The notes below the pieces were generated by a model, which was not told where the DNA came from, did no database searches, and saw nothing but the letters and a program-made list of their open reading frames with translations. From CAZWHE01 sp964633825 (GTDB lineage Bacteria > Planctomycetota > B15-G4 > CAYZWU01): a DNA stretch of 29,976 bases. Each line of letters starts with the position of its first letter. Within the stretch, counting starts at the first letter, position 1. Of the stretch, positions 15,377 to 23,563 are shown piece after piece. A program made the translations under genes and the position numbers. The DNA is taken from positions 1-29,976 of the forward strand of contig CAZWHE010000031.1 in assembly GCA_964633825.1 (NCBI GenBank). The letters run 5' to 3'.

Positions 15377-16307
15377 GAGACTGACACGGCGTGATTTTCT
15401 CAGAGGCGCCGCCGGAGCGGTTCTGGCCGGAACAGCAGGCTCGAACATCTTCTGCACATCGGAACCACAAGAAGGGAGAAAGCCGCCCGCACCCGAGGTT
15501 GTTCAAACAGTCGAGGGGCGATCCGAACGCTCCAGGGTGGTTCTGATCCGGGACGAGAACGTTCTTTACGCCGACGGCCGGCCTGATCCCGTGATCCTCA
15601 CCCGCATGCTCGACGACGGCGTGAAAAGGCTTCTCAACGAACCGAGCGCGGATACGGCCTGGAGCAGGCTCGTGAAGCCTTCCGACACGGTGGGTATCAA
15701 GAGCAACGTCTGGCGCTTCCTGCGGACGCCGCCCGCTCTCGAAAAAGCGATTCAGAAAAATTTAATCGGCGCGGGCGTATCCGAAAACCGGATCAGCACC
15801 AGCGACCGCCGGGTGCTGAAAGACCCTGTCTTTAAAAAAGCCACGGCCCTCATCAATGTCAGGCCCCTGCGGACCCACCACTGGTCCGGCGTAGGCAGCC
15901 TCATCAAGAACTACATCATGTTTTCGCCGAGACCGGCCTCGTGGCACGGCGACTCGTGCGCCGACCTGGCCGGCCTCTGGGACCTTCCCGAGGTCAAGGG
16001 AAAGACGCGCCTCAACATCCTGGTCATGCTCACACCCCTCTTCCACGGCAAGGGCCCCCACCACTTCCAGTCGAAGTACACCTGGAAATACAAGGGTCTG
16101 CTCACCGGCATCGACCCAGTAGCCGTGGATGCTGTGGGTGTCCGAATCCTCGAGGCGAAGCGCAGGGAGTACTTTGGTGAGGACCAGCCTTTCACGGTAT
16201 CGCCCAAGCACATCGAGGTGGCGGATAAAAAATTCGGGCTCGGCACGGCCGACCCGGACAAGATCGATCTGATCAAGCTCGGTTCGAAGGACGGAATCTT
16301 TATTTAA
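15360..16307 (+). CDS. Tat-exported DUF362 domain protein
   Basis: A 315-residue protein with a twin-arginine signal (TRRDFLRGAAGAVLAGTAGS, residues 9-28) ending near SNIFC, so it may be a Tat-exported lipoprotein anchored at Cys32. The body fits DUF362: VKPSDTVGIKSNVW, an inserted TALINVRPLRTHHWSGVGSL, IKNYIMFSPRP, and the C-terminal GLLTGIDPVAVDAVGVRILE block, which is the clearest family mark. Unlike many DUF362 proteins it has no ferredoxin-type Cys cluster. Its start overlaps the DUF6599 gene, and the DUF5916 gene follows after 19 bases, so the three form an operon for envelope proteins. Confidence 0.88.
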   Translation: MKKKNKRLTRRDFLRGAAGAVLAGTAGSNIFCTSEPQEGRKPPAPEVVQTVEGRSERSRVVLIRDENVLYADGRPDPVILTRMLDDGVKRLLNEPSADTAWSRLVKPSDTVGIKSNVWRFLRTPPALEKAIQKNLIGAGVSENRISTSDRRVLKDPVFKKATALINVRPLRTHHWSGVGSLIKNYIMFSPRPASWHGDSCADLAGLWDLPEVKGKTRLNILVMLTPLFHGKGPHHFQSKYTWKYKGLLTGIDPVAVDAVGVRILEAKRREYFGEDQPFTVSPKHIEVADKKFGLGTADPDKIDLIKLGSKDGIFI

Positions 16308-16326
16308 GCAGGCGTGGGATTCCAGC

Positions 16327-18513
16327 GTGACCCGGTTTCATCATCTTTGTTCATCTCTCAGCTTGCTCTTGGTCTTCCTGGCCGGCGCCGCAGCACTCGC
16401 CATTCCGGCCTCGGCGCGGCCGGCCGACGAAAAGCCCGTTCTCCGGAGCGGTACCCTGCCCGATGATTTCACCCTCGACGGCATCCTCGACGAACCGGCC
16501 TGGGCGGCGGCGGATTCGATCGACAACCTGACCATGATCGAACCGGACGAAGGGGCGGAACCGACCGTCCGCACCGTTGTGAAGGTCTTGAGCGGCCCCG
16601 ACGCCGTCGTCTTCGGAATCCGCTGCGCCGAGCCCGAACCGGACGGTATCGTCAGCTTTTCCGTGGCGCGCGACGCGTCTCTCAGGCACGAGGACCATGT
16701 CAAGATCGTGCTCGACACCTTCGGCGACGGGAGAACGGGCTATGTCTTCAGCGTCAACCCCTCGGGCGCCCGGTACGACGCCCTCGTCATCAGCCACGGC
16801 GAATACGAAAACGACGACTGGAACGGTCTCTGGGAAGCAAAGACGGTTTGCGAGGACAGGGGCTGGACAACCGAAATCCGGATTCCCGTATCGACCCTCA
16901 ACTTCAAGAAAGGCCTGCACACCTGGAACTTCAACGTGCAGCGCCGCGTCCAGCGGCTGATGGAGACGGACCGCTGGGCCTCGCCGCACCGAGATTACGA
17001 GATCACCCAGACACGCCACGCCGGCCTCCTCACCGGCCTGCCCGATTTCGACCTCGGCCTCGGCCTCTCCGTCCGGCCGGCTCTCGTGACAGGCATCGAG
17101 AAACCTTCGCGCAACAAGGAGAGCGATTTCGACAGCGAGATCAGCCTCGACATCACCCAGAAACTGGGCCCCAACCTCATGGCTCTGCTCACCCTCAACA
17201 CCGACTTCGCCGAAACCGAGGTCGACGAGTTCCGCACCAACCTGACGCGTTTTCCCCTCTTCTTTCCCGAGAAGCGCACCTTCTTCCAGGAGGGATCGGA
17301 CGTCTTCGACTTCGGGTTCGGCCTCTGGCCCGACATCATGCCCTTTCACAGCCGGCGGGTCGGTCTCGTCGACGGGAAGGAAGTCCCCCTCCGGGCGGGG
17401 GCGAAGATGTACGGCCAGGTGGGCGACTCCAACATCGGCCTTCTCGTGGCCAACATGGGAAGAGAGGACGGCGTGGCGCCCCAGACGAACCTCGGCCTCC
17501 TGCGCTTCAGGCAGAACATCTTCGACGAGTCGTCCGTGGGCCTGATCGCCACCCAGGGAGACCCGCTCGGACGAAACGACTCGTGGATGCTCGGAGGGGA
17601 TTTCACGTACAACACCTCGGAATTCATGGGGGACAAGAACTTCCTCGTCGGCGTCTGGGGGCTCTCCATGGACCGCGAGAGCCTGGGCGGCGGGAGCCGG
17701 TCCGCCTTCGGAACCAAGATCGACTACCCCAACGACATCTGGGACGTCATGTTCACCTACAAGCGGATCGGCAAGGATTTCGATCCCTCACTCGGTTTCG
17801 TCCCCCGCACGGGAATCAACAAATACCACGTGAACGCCGACTATGCGCCCTACCCGGAGTGGGACCTTGTCCGCAGGATGTACTACGAGCTTTCGGCTTA
17901 TCTCATCACCGACCTCGAAGGCGACTGGGAGAGCTACCGCGTCTTCACGGCCCCCGTGAACTGGACCCTGGAGAGCGGCGACTCTTTCGAGTTCAACGTG
18001 ATCAACCAGGGCGAGAAGCTGCCCGAGAACTTCGAGATCTCCAACGGCGTCTGGATACCGGGCGGCTCCCACGATTGGACGCGCTACCGGGTCCAGGCCG
18101 GGACCGCCCAGAAACGGCGGCTGAGCGCGGAAGCGGCCTGGTGGTTCGGACCCTTCTACGACGGTGAGCTCGACACACTCTGGCTGGGGTTCGACTGGAA
18201 TCCCCTTCCCCTGATCACGATCGAGTTCCATGGAGAGCGCAACATGGGCCGCATGAAGAGGGGCCACTTCACCGAAGAAGTTTACGGGAGCAGGCTCCGG
18301 TTCAACTTCTCGCCCGACCTCACGCTCAGCAGCCTGATCCAGTACGAATCGGGCGACAGCACGATCGGCACGAACACGCGCCTCCACTGGATCGCCACGC
18401 CCGAGTCGAGCCTCTACTTCATTTTCAACTATAACTGGAACGAGATCGACAGGCACTGGAAGAGCGTGTCCAACAAGTCGCAGATCAAGATCGAGTACAC
18501 CTTCCGGTTCTGA
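16327..18513 (+). CDS. DUF5916 outer-membrane protein with CBM9-like N-terminal domain
   Basis: A 728-residue exported protein. A signal peptide (LSLLLVFLAGAAALAIPASA) is followed by a CBM9-like sandwich at about 40-215 (FTLDGILDEPAWAAADSI, HVKIVLDTFGDGRTGYVFSVN, TEIRIPVSTLNF). A DUF5916 region runs to the end, with EVDEFRTNLTRFPLFFPEKR and FFQEGSDVFDFGF. Alternating strands to the C-terminus and a terminal Phe (IEYTFRF) indicate an outer-membrane beta-barrel. The family is common in Gram-negative bacteria that degrade polymers; its role is uncertain. The start is GTG at 16327, which gives a complete signal peptide, although no strong ribosome-binding site is visible. Confidence 0.88.
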   Translation: MTRFHHLCSSLSLLLVFLAGAAALAIPASARPADEKPVLRSGTLPDDFTLDGILDEPAWAAADSIDNLTMIEPDEGAEPTVRTVVKVLSGPDAVVFGIRCAEPEPDGIVSFSVARDASLRHEDHVKIVLDTFGDGRTGYVFSVNPSGARYDALVISHGEYENDDWNGLWEAKTVCEDRGWTTEIRIPVSTLNFKKGLHTWNFNVQRRVQRLMETDRWASPHRDYEITQTRHAGLLTGLPDFDLGLGLSVRPALVTGIEKPSRNKESDFDSEISLDITQKLGPNLMALLTLNTDFAETEVDEFRTNLTRFPLFFPEKRTFFQEGSDVFDFGFGLWPDIMPFHSRRVGLVDGKEVPLRAGAKMYGQVGDSNIGLLVANMGREDGVAPQTNLGLLRFRQNIFDESSVGLIATQGDPLGRNDSWMLGGDFTYNTSEFMGDKNFLVGVWGLSMDRESLGGGSRSAFGTKIDYPNDIWDVMFTYKRIGKDFDPSLGFVPRTGINKYHVNADYAPYPEWDLVRRMYYELSAYLITDLEGDWESYRVFTAPVNWTLESGDSFEFNVINQGEKLPENFEISNGVWIPGGSHDWTRYRVQAGTAQKRRLSAEAAWWFGPFYDGELDTLWLGFDWNPLPLITIEFHGERNMGRMKRGHFTEEVYGSRLRFNFSPDLTLSSLIQYESGDSTIGTNTRLHWIATPESSLYFIFNYNWNEIDRHWKSVSNKSQIKIEYTFRF

Positions 18514-18588
18514 TACGACCCGGCGGCGGGTTCCCGGCGGCAGCATAAGCCCCCTCCCTTTTTTCTCTTCTCCCCGTCCGCCGGATGT

Positions 18589-18594
18589 TATATT
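18589..18594 (+). promoter_or_regulatory. -10-like box immediately before the zinc-ribbon gene
   Basis: TATATT ends six bases before the ATG at 18601, and no Shine-Dalgarno sequence fits between them. If used, transcription would begin at or next to the start codon, giving a leaderless mRNA. No clear -35 box is seen. Confidence 0.3.
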
Positions 18595-18600
18595 GCCGCC

Positions 18601-19180
18601 ATGGAATGTCCCATCTGCAAGACACCCATGGTTGTTTTCGAGTTCCGCGAAATCGAGCTCGACTACTGTGCCGACTGTCTGGGGGTCTGGTTCGATGCCG
18701 GTGAAATCGAGCTCCTCATGGAAGACGGCGNNNNNNNNNNNNNNNNNNNNNNNNNNNNNNNNNNNNNNNNNNNNNNNNNNNNNNNNNNNNNNNNNNNNNN
18801 NNNNNNNNNNNNNNNNNNNNNNNNNNNNNNGCCAAGAGGCCGAAGACGCCGGCCAAGAGGCCGAAGACGCCGGCCAAGAGGCCGAAGACGCCGGCCAAGA
18901 GGCCGAGAAGAGCACGCTCGACTTGAAGCCCGCTTCCCAAAGGGCCGGCGAGGCTTTGAGAAACTGCCCCCTCTGCTCGAAGAAGATGGAAAAAGTCTCG
19001 CCCGCCGGCACGGAAGGGCGGGTTGTCCTCGACCGCTGCACCCAAGGGGGCGGGATTTGGTTCGATAAGGGAGAAATCGTCGAGGCTTTGAGCGGCTTGT
19101 CCCGAACACCCGGGGAGGAGAACATTCGGATCCTGACCGGTTTTTTGAACGAAACCCTGACCGACATAGCGGACGGCTGA
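18601..19180 (+). CDS. Double zinc-ribbon (zf-TFIIB type) protein, interrupted by assembly gap
   Basis: The N-terminal zinc ribbon is MECPICKTPMVVFEF...CADCLGVWFDAGEIELL (CxxC and CxxC). After the gap a second one reads CPLCSKKMEK...DRCTQGGGIWFDKGEIVEAL (CxxC, then a lone Cys where a pair is expected). Between them lies an acidic linker of QEAEDAG repeats. The two halves are in different frames as written because the 100 N are a placeholder of unknown true length; the gap lies in the tandem repeat, so the gene itself is probably intact. zf-TFIIB proteins are small and of unknown role. The LemA and HtpX genes follow 33 bases later in the same direction. Confidence 0.82.
18731..18830. other. 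Assembly gap (100 N)
   Basis: Exactly 100 N. The left flank ends GAAGACGGCG and the right flank begins with repeats containing GAAGACGCCG, so the gap falls inside or at the edge of a tandem array that the assembler could not span. Confidence 0.97.
18831..18906. repeat. 21-base tandem repeat flanking the gap, at least 3.6 copies
   Basis: Unit GCCAAGAGGCCGAAGACGCC plus one G at 18831, 18852 and 18873, with a partial copy from 18894. It encodes the seven-residue QEAEDAG repeat of the zinc-ribbon protein linker. Total copy number is hidden by the gap. Confidence 0.92.
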
Positions 19181-19213
19181 GAGCCGGCCCGCAAACCCGG
19201 AGGAGGATTAAAA

Positions 19214-19783
19214 ATGTATCCATTGCTGATTGCCGGCGGCATTCTGTTTCTGTTGGTTCTGTGGACCTTCGCCCTTTACAACGGCCTGATCCGCGCCCGG
19301 AACGCCGTGAAGAACGCCTGGTCCCAGATCGACGTGCAGCTCAAACGGCGGCACGACCTGATTCCCAACCTCGTCGAGACCGTCAAGGGCTACATGAAAC
19401 ACGAGCGCGAGACCCTCGAGGCCGTGACGAGTGCGAGGACGGCGGCCATGGGCGCCTCGGGCGTCGCCGAAAGCGGCAAGGCGGAAGGGATGCTGACCGG
19501 CGCGTTGAAGACGCTCTTCGCCGTTTCGGAGGACTATCCCGATCTCAAGGCAAACCAGAACTTTCTCGCACTCCAGGAGGAGCTGACCTCCACGGAAAAC
19601 AAGATCTCCTTCTCCAGGCAGGCCTACAACGACGCCACCATGTCGTACAACAACAAGACGGAGGTCGTGCCGTCGAACATCATCGCCGGCATGTTCAACT
19701 TCCAGCAGGCCGAGTTCTTCGAGATCGAGGTCCCGGGCGAACGGGAGGTCCCCGAGGTCAGTTTCTCGGGCGAAAAGAAATAA
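19214..19783 (+). CDS. lemA: LemA family protein
   Basis: A 189-residue protein of normal LemA length. A single N-terminal membrane helix (PLLIAGGILFLLVLWTFALYNGLI) is followed by the conserved RNAVKNAWSQIDVQLKRRHDLIPNLVETVKGYM. Helical regions then include FLALQEELTSTENKISFSRQAYND and NIIAGMFNFQQAEFFE. LemA is a coiled four-helix protein anchored in the membrane; its job is unknown, but it is very often encoded beside HtpX-type proteases, as here. A strong GGAGGA lies about seven bases before the ATG. Confidence 0.96.
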   Translation: MYPLLIAGGILFLLVLWTFALYNGLIRARNAVKNAWSQIDVQLKRRHDLIPNLVETVKGYMKHERETLEAVTSARTAAMGASGVAESGKAEGMLTGALKTLFAVSEDYPDLKANQNFLALQEELTSTENKISFSRQAYNDATMSYNNKTEVVPSNIIAGMFNFQQAEFFEIEVPGEREVPEVSFSGEKK

Positions 19784-19834
19784 CGGGGCGATCCATTCGC
19801 GGACGCCGCATTCGCAACCATACGAGGTGCTGCA

Positions 19835-21136
19835 TTGTGGGAGCTGATTAGAGCCAACCGCCGCAAGTCGATCTTTCTGGTCGTCGTCATGGCCGCCCTC
19901 CTCTTCGCCGCCGGGTTCGCCGTGGGCGAAATCCTCATCGGCCCGGGAGCGGGCGTGGCCGGGCTCGCCATCGCTTTCATCGTTTGGATGATTCTCACCC
20001 TCGTTGCCTTCTTTCAAGGGAAAGAGGTCTTCATGGCCATCGCCGGGGCCCGCAAGATCGAGAAGAAACACCACCCGCGGCTCTTCAACATCGTCGAGGA
20101 GATGACGATCGCGGCGCAGCTCCCGGCGATACCCGGCGTCTACATCATCGACAGCCGGGCTCCCAACGCCTTCGCCACGGGACGGAAGCCCGAGGTTTCG
20201 GCCGTGGCCATCACGACGGGCCTTCTCAACAAGCTTAACAGGGACGAGCTCCAGGGCGTCATCGCCCACGAGATCGGGCACGTGAAAAACCGCGACATCC
20301 TCTTCATGACCATGATCGGCGTCATGATGGGCGCCATCGTTCTGCTGGCCGACATCACCATGAGGGCGCTCTTCTGGGGCGGGGGCCGCCACAGGTCCCG
20401 CTCGTCGTCGGGCGGCGGCGGGCAGGCCCAGATCATCATCATGGCAATCGGGCTCGTTCTTATCATCGTGGCCCCCATTATCGCCCGGATCATCTACCTC
20501 GCGGCGTCGCGAAAGCGCGAATACCTGGCCGACGCCTCGGCCGCGCAGTTCACTCGCTTTCCCGAGGGTTTGGCGAGCGCCCTCGAAAAGATCGCGGGAT
20601 CGACGGAGAAGATGAAAAAGGTGAACCGCGCCATGGCGCCCATGTACATCGTCAACCCGCTGATGAAGGCGTCGGGAAGGAGAAAGGCGGGCCTCTTCTG
20701 CACCCACCCGCCTCTCGAGGAGAGGATCAGGATCCTCAGAAGCATGGCCGGCTCGGGCGGCTTTGAATCGTACGACAAGGCGTATCGCAAGATCACGGGC
20801 TCGTCGTCGCCCGTCATACCCGGGTCCGCCATGACCGGACGGAAAGAAGCGCCCCGAAAACGGAAGGCGAAGAAAAAAACCATCCCCGTTCCCATTCCCG
20901 TCATGGCCGCGGCCGGAACCCTGGAGAGCGTTCGCGAACCCGAAACGCATTCGGGAAAAGTGCGCGAAACAACGAACGCCCTCTGGAGGTCGCAGGGCTA
21001 CAGGTTCATCGAGTGCGGCTGCGGCGCGACCCTCAAGGCGCCGGCCTCTTTCAAAAAGCCGGACGTGAAGTGCCTGCGCTGCGGCCGGTCCCACAAGCTT
21101 TCGCCGCCCTCGAAGAGAGGAAAAGGGGAGCGCTGA
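19835..21136 (+). CDS. htpX: HtpX-like M48 membrane metalloprotease with C-terminal zinc ribbon
   Basis: A 433-residue protease. Two N-terminal membrane helices (about 12-35 and 40-60) precede the M48 catalytic region, with the zinc motif HEIGH at 145-149 and the third ligand Glu229 in REYLADASA. Further membrane spans lie between these motifs. FCTHPPLEERI near residue 290 ends the usual domain. A C-terminal extension follows: a basic linker (RKRKAKKKT), then a predicted zinc ribbon with ECGCG and CLRCG Cys pairs. M48 HtpX proteases degrade damaged membrane proteins. The start is TTG at 19835, fixed by the family opening MWELIRANRRKS and by GAGGTG upstream. Confidence 0.93.
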   Translation: MWELIRANRRKSIFLVVVMAALLFAAGFAVGEILIGPGAGVAGLAIAFIVWMILTLVAFFQGKEVFMAIAGARKIEKKHHPRLFNIVEEMTIAAQLPAIPGVYIIDSRAPNAFATGRKPEVSAVAITTGLLNKLNRDELQGVIAHEIGHVKNRDILFMTMIGVMMGAIVLLADITMRALFWGGGRHRSRSSSGGGGQAQIIIMAIGLVLIIVAPIIARIIYLAASRKREYLADASAAQFTRFPEGLASALEKIAGSTEKMKKVNRAMAPMYIVNPLMKASGRRKAGLFCTHPPLEERIRILRSMAGSGGFESYDKAYRKITGSSSPVIPGSAMTGRKEAPRKRKAKKKTIPVPIPVMAAAGTLESVREPETHSGKVRETTNALWRSQGYRFIECGCGATLKAPASFKKPDVKCLRCGRSHKLSPPSKRGKGER

Positions 21137-21188
21137 TTAACAACACCGCGTCCGCGGGAGACGAGCGCGCGTTCACAGAGAGAACAGC

Positions 21189-23021
21189 ATGGAAAACACC
21201 ATCGGAGTATCGTGCGCGCTCGGCGCCGCCCTGGTCTGGGCCTGCGCCATGGTCCTCTTCCGAAAGAGCGGCGAGCAGGTGCCGCCCCTGGCCCTCAACC
21301 TCTTCAAGAACATGGTCGCCATCGTCCTGCTGGCAGCGACACTCGGCATCATGGGAGAAGGATTCGCCGTGCTCGCGCCCTTCCCGGCCCGCGACTTCTG
21401 GATCCTGGCGGCGAGCGGAATCCTGGGCATCGCCGTGGCGGACACCCTCTTCTTTTACGGCCTCAACCTCTGCGGCGTGGGCATCATCTCCATCGTCGAC
21501 TGCCTCTACAGCCCGTTCATCATTTTTTTCGCTTTCCTTCTCCTCGGCGAGACGCTCGCTCCCCTGCAGTATCTGGGCGCTGGCCTGATCCTGTCCGCCG
21601 TCTTCATCGCTTCGCGGCACAAACCCCCGGAAGACAGGACGCGCGGCCAGATGATAGCCGGCGTTTTTTTCGGCGCCGCCGCCATGGGAACGATGGGTCT
21701 CGCCATCGTCATGTCCAAGCCTGTGCTCAACGGCTTCCCCGTGGTCTGGGCCACCACGATCCGCCTCGTTGCGGGTGAGGCCGCCCTTTTCATCTTCATC
21801 CTGGCCCTGCCCGTTCGGCGTGCCCTGCTCTCGGCGTTCAAACCCTCGCACACCTGGAAAACGAGCCTGCCCGGAGCCGTGCTCGGCGCCTACCTCTCGT
21901 GCATACTCTGGATCTGCGGGTTCAAGTACACCGACGCATCGGTGGCCGCCGTTCTCAACCAGACCAGCACCATCTTTGCCATCGTGCTGGCCGCTTTCTT
22001 CCTGAAGGAGAGCTTCACGCGGCGCAAGCTCGCTGCCGTGGCCCTCGCCATGATCGGAATCCTTCCGGTGATGCTCTGCGGCGATTCGAACGTCCTGTTC
22101 ACCGAGGGCGACGGCCGGATCGATGTCTCGATCAGAGGAAAGCCCTTCACGAGCTACCTCTTCGGAGAGGACCTGGCCAAGCCGATCCTCCACCCCCTGC
22201 TCTCCCCGTCGGGCATCGCCGTGAACCGCGCCTTTCCACTCGCCCGGGCGGAGGGCGAAAGCGAGGACCACCCCCACCATGCCGGGCTCTTCTTCACCTA
22301 CGACCGCGTCAACGACGACGGCTTCTGGAACAACACGGCTCCGCCGCCGCAGATCCGCCACGAGAAAGTGACCGAAATGACCGGCGGCCCGGGCCGGGGC
22401 GTGCTCTCGTGCGTCATGCATTGGGTCGGCAAGGAGGGCCGCGCCCTGCTCGAAGAGAAAAGAAAGATGGTCTTCCTCGCCGGCGATAGGGAGAACGTCA
22501 TTGATTTCACGATCGATCTCATCGCCCTCGACGAGAAGGTCTCCTTCGGCGACACCAAGGAGGGAATGTTCGCTATCCGGGTCGCGCCCTGGCTCAAGGA
22601 AAAGGGCGGAACGGGCGCCTACCTGAGCTCCAACGGCCGTCGCCGAGAGAAAGAGGTCTGGGGGCGGCGCGCCCGCTGGGTCCGACTCGAGGGAGAGAAA
22701 GAGGAGCTCACCATCGGAATCGCCATCCTCAACCATCCTTCTTCGGTCAACTACCCCACCTACTGGCACGCCCGCGGATACGGCCTCTTCTCGGCCAACC
22801 CCCTCGGCCAGCTCGCTTTCGACAAAGCCCGGAAAGTACCGGATGCCGAACCCTTCGCCCTGACGCTCGAGCCGGGCGAAAAGGCGCGCTTCCGGTTTCG
22901 CGTGATCGTTTACGAAGGACCGCGGACCGCGGAAGAGCTCGAGGCTCGGTTCCGGGAGTTCGCCGCGGACGCCGGGGACGAAACCGCGAGCCCGCCCGCT
23001 GTTGAGGAGCCGGACGAGTGA
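21189..23021 (+). CDS. EamA-type transporter fused to DUF6807 (PmoA-like) domain
   Basis: A 610-residue fusion. Residues 1-297 are a ten-helix drug/metabolite transporter with two EamA repeats (GVSCALGAALVWACAMVLFR, and the second ending FAIVLAAFFLKESFTRRKLA). Residues about 303-595 match DUF6807: GRIDVSIRGKPFTSYLFGEDLAKP (in part), the DHPHHAGLFFTYDRVN motif with His361, His363 and His364, and NHPSSVNYPTYWHARGYGLFSANPLG. The join is direct, with only a few residues after the last helix and no second signal. DUF6807 proteins are commonly associated with sugar metabolism; the label PmoA does not imply methane oxidation. With ten helices the second domain would face the cytoplasm. The stop overlaps the next gene. 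Confidence 0.87.
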   Translation: MENTIGVSCALGAALVWACAMVLFRKSGEQVPPLALNLFKNMVAIVLLAATLGIMGEGFAVLAPFPARDFWILAASGILGIAVADTLFFYGLNLCGVGIISIVDCLYSPFIIFFAFLLLGETLAPLQYLGAGLILSAVFIASRHKPPEDRTRGQMIAGVFFGAAAMGTMGLAIVMSKPVLNGFPVVWATTIRLVAGEAALFIFILALPVRRALLSAFKPSHTWKTSLPGAVLGAYLSCILWICGFKYTDASVAAVLNQTSTIFAIVLAAFFLKESFTRRKLAAVALAMIGILPVMLCGDSNVLFTEGDGRIDVSIRGKPFTSYLFGEDLAKPILHPLLSPSGIAVNRAFPLARAEGESEDHPHHAGLFFTYDRVNDDGFWNNTAPPPQIRHEKVTEMTGGPGRGVLSCVMHWVGKEGRALLEEKRKMVFLAGDRENVIDFTIDLIALDEKVSFGDTKEGMFAIRVAPWLKEKGGTGAYLSSNGRRREKEVWGRRARWVRLEGEKEELTIGIAILNHPSSVNYPTYWHARGYGLFSANPLGQLAFDKARKVPDAEPFALTLEPGEKARFRFRVIVYEGPRTAEELEARFREFAADAGDETASPPAVEEPDE

Positions 23022-23541
23022 CAAAACGCCGGGGAGACAAGATCCTGCTCACGGGCAGCCGGGGTGCGGCAAGACGACGGTCCTCATCCGCATCGCCGAA
23101 CTGCTGAACGAGAAAAGGATCGCGGGCTTTACCACGCGCGAGATCCGGTCCGGCGGGGAGCGGACCGGCTTCTCGATCCGGACCTTCGGCGGTGTTGAAG
23201 GCGTCTTGAGCAGCGTGCGCTTCGCCTCCGGACCGCGCGTGGGCCGGTACCGCGTCGACGTGGCCGGCTTCGAAAAGATCGTCCTGCCCGAACTGGTGAG
23301 GCCGGCGGTCGAAATCGATCTCTTCCTCATCGACGAGATCGGCAAGATGGAGTGCTTCTCCAAGGGCTTCGTGGAAGCGGTCGGCAAGATCCTCGACAGC
23401 CGGACGCCTCTCGCGGCCACGGTGGCTCTTCGGGGCGGAGGCTTCATTGCCGAAACCAAAGCCCGCAGCGACGTGGAGATCATCGAGGTGACTCGTGCAA
23501 ACCGGGATGCGCTGCCGGGCGAGATCGCGGACCGGCTGTAA
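23018..23541 (+). pseudogene. THEP1-type NTPase with apparent one-base deletion at the P-loop
   Basis: The body of about 160 residues is a THEP1-family nucleoside-triphosphatase: PGCGKTTVLIRIAELL (Walker A), GFTTREIRSGGERTGFSI and the family-typical LFLIDEIGKMECFS (Walker B). The normal opening, KILLTG, is found only in another frame, read from a GTG at 23018 that overlaps the previous stop (GTGA) and has GGAG upstream. The frames meet near 23057: two bases stand where three are needed between GGC (Gly) and CCGGGGTGCGGC (PGCG). A one-base deletion, real or a sequencing error, explains this. Without it the protein would have to start at TTG 23002 with an unrelated N-terminus. I list it as broken but think an assembly error is possible. 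Confidence 0.7.
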
Positions 23542-23563
23542 CGGAAGGACCAACGGGTCGAGA

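Noticed and set aside
18514..18570. Rho-independent terminator after the DUF5916 gene (GC dyads and a T-run)
   Set aside because: The CCCG/CGGG stem is short and the T-run at 18559-18564 lies more than 20 bases away from it.
18593..19180. A zinc-ribbon reading frame starting at 18593 and spanning the gap
   Set aside because: It uses the wrong frame before the gap and lacks the first zinc ribbon; it appears open only because N codons contain no stop.
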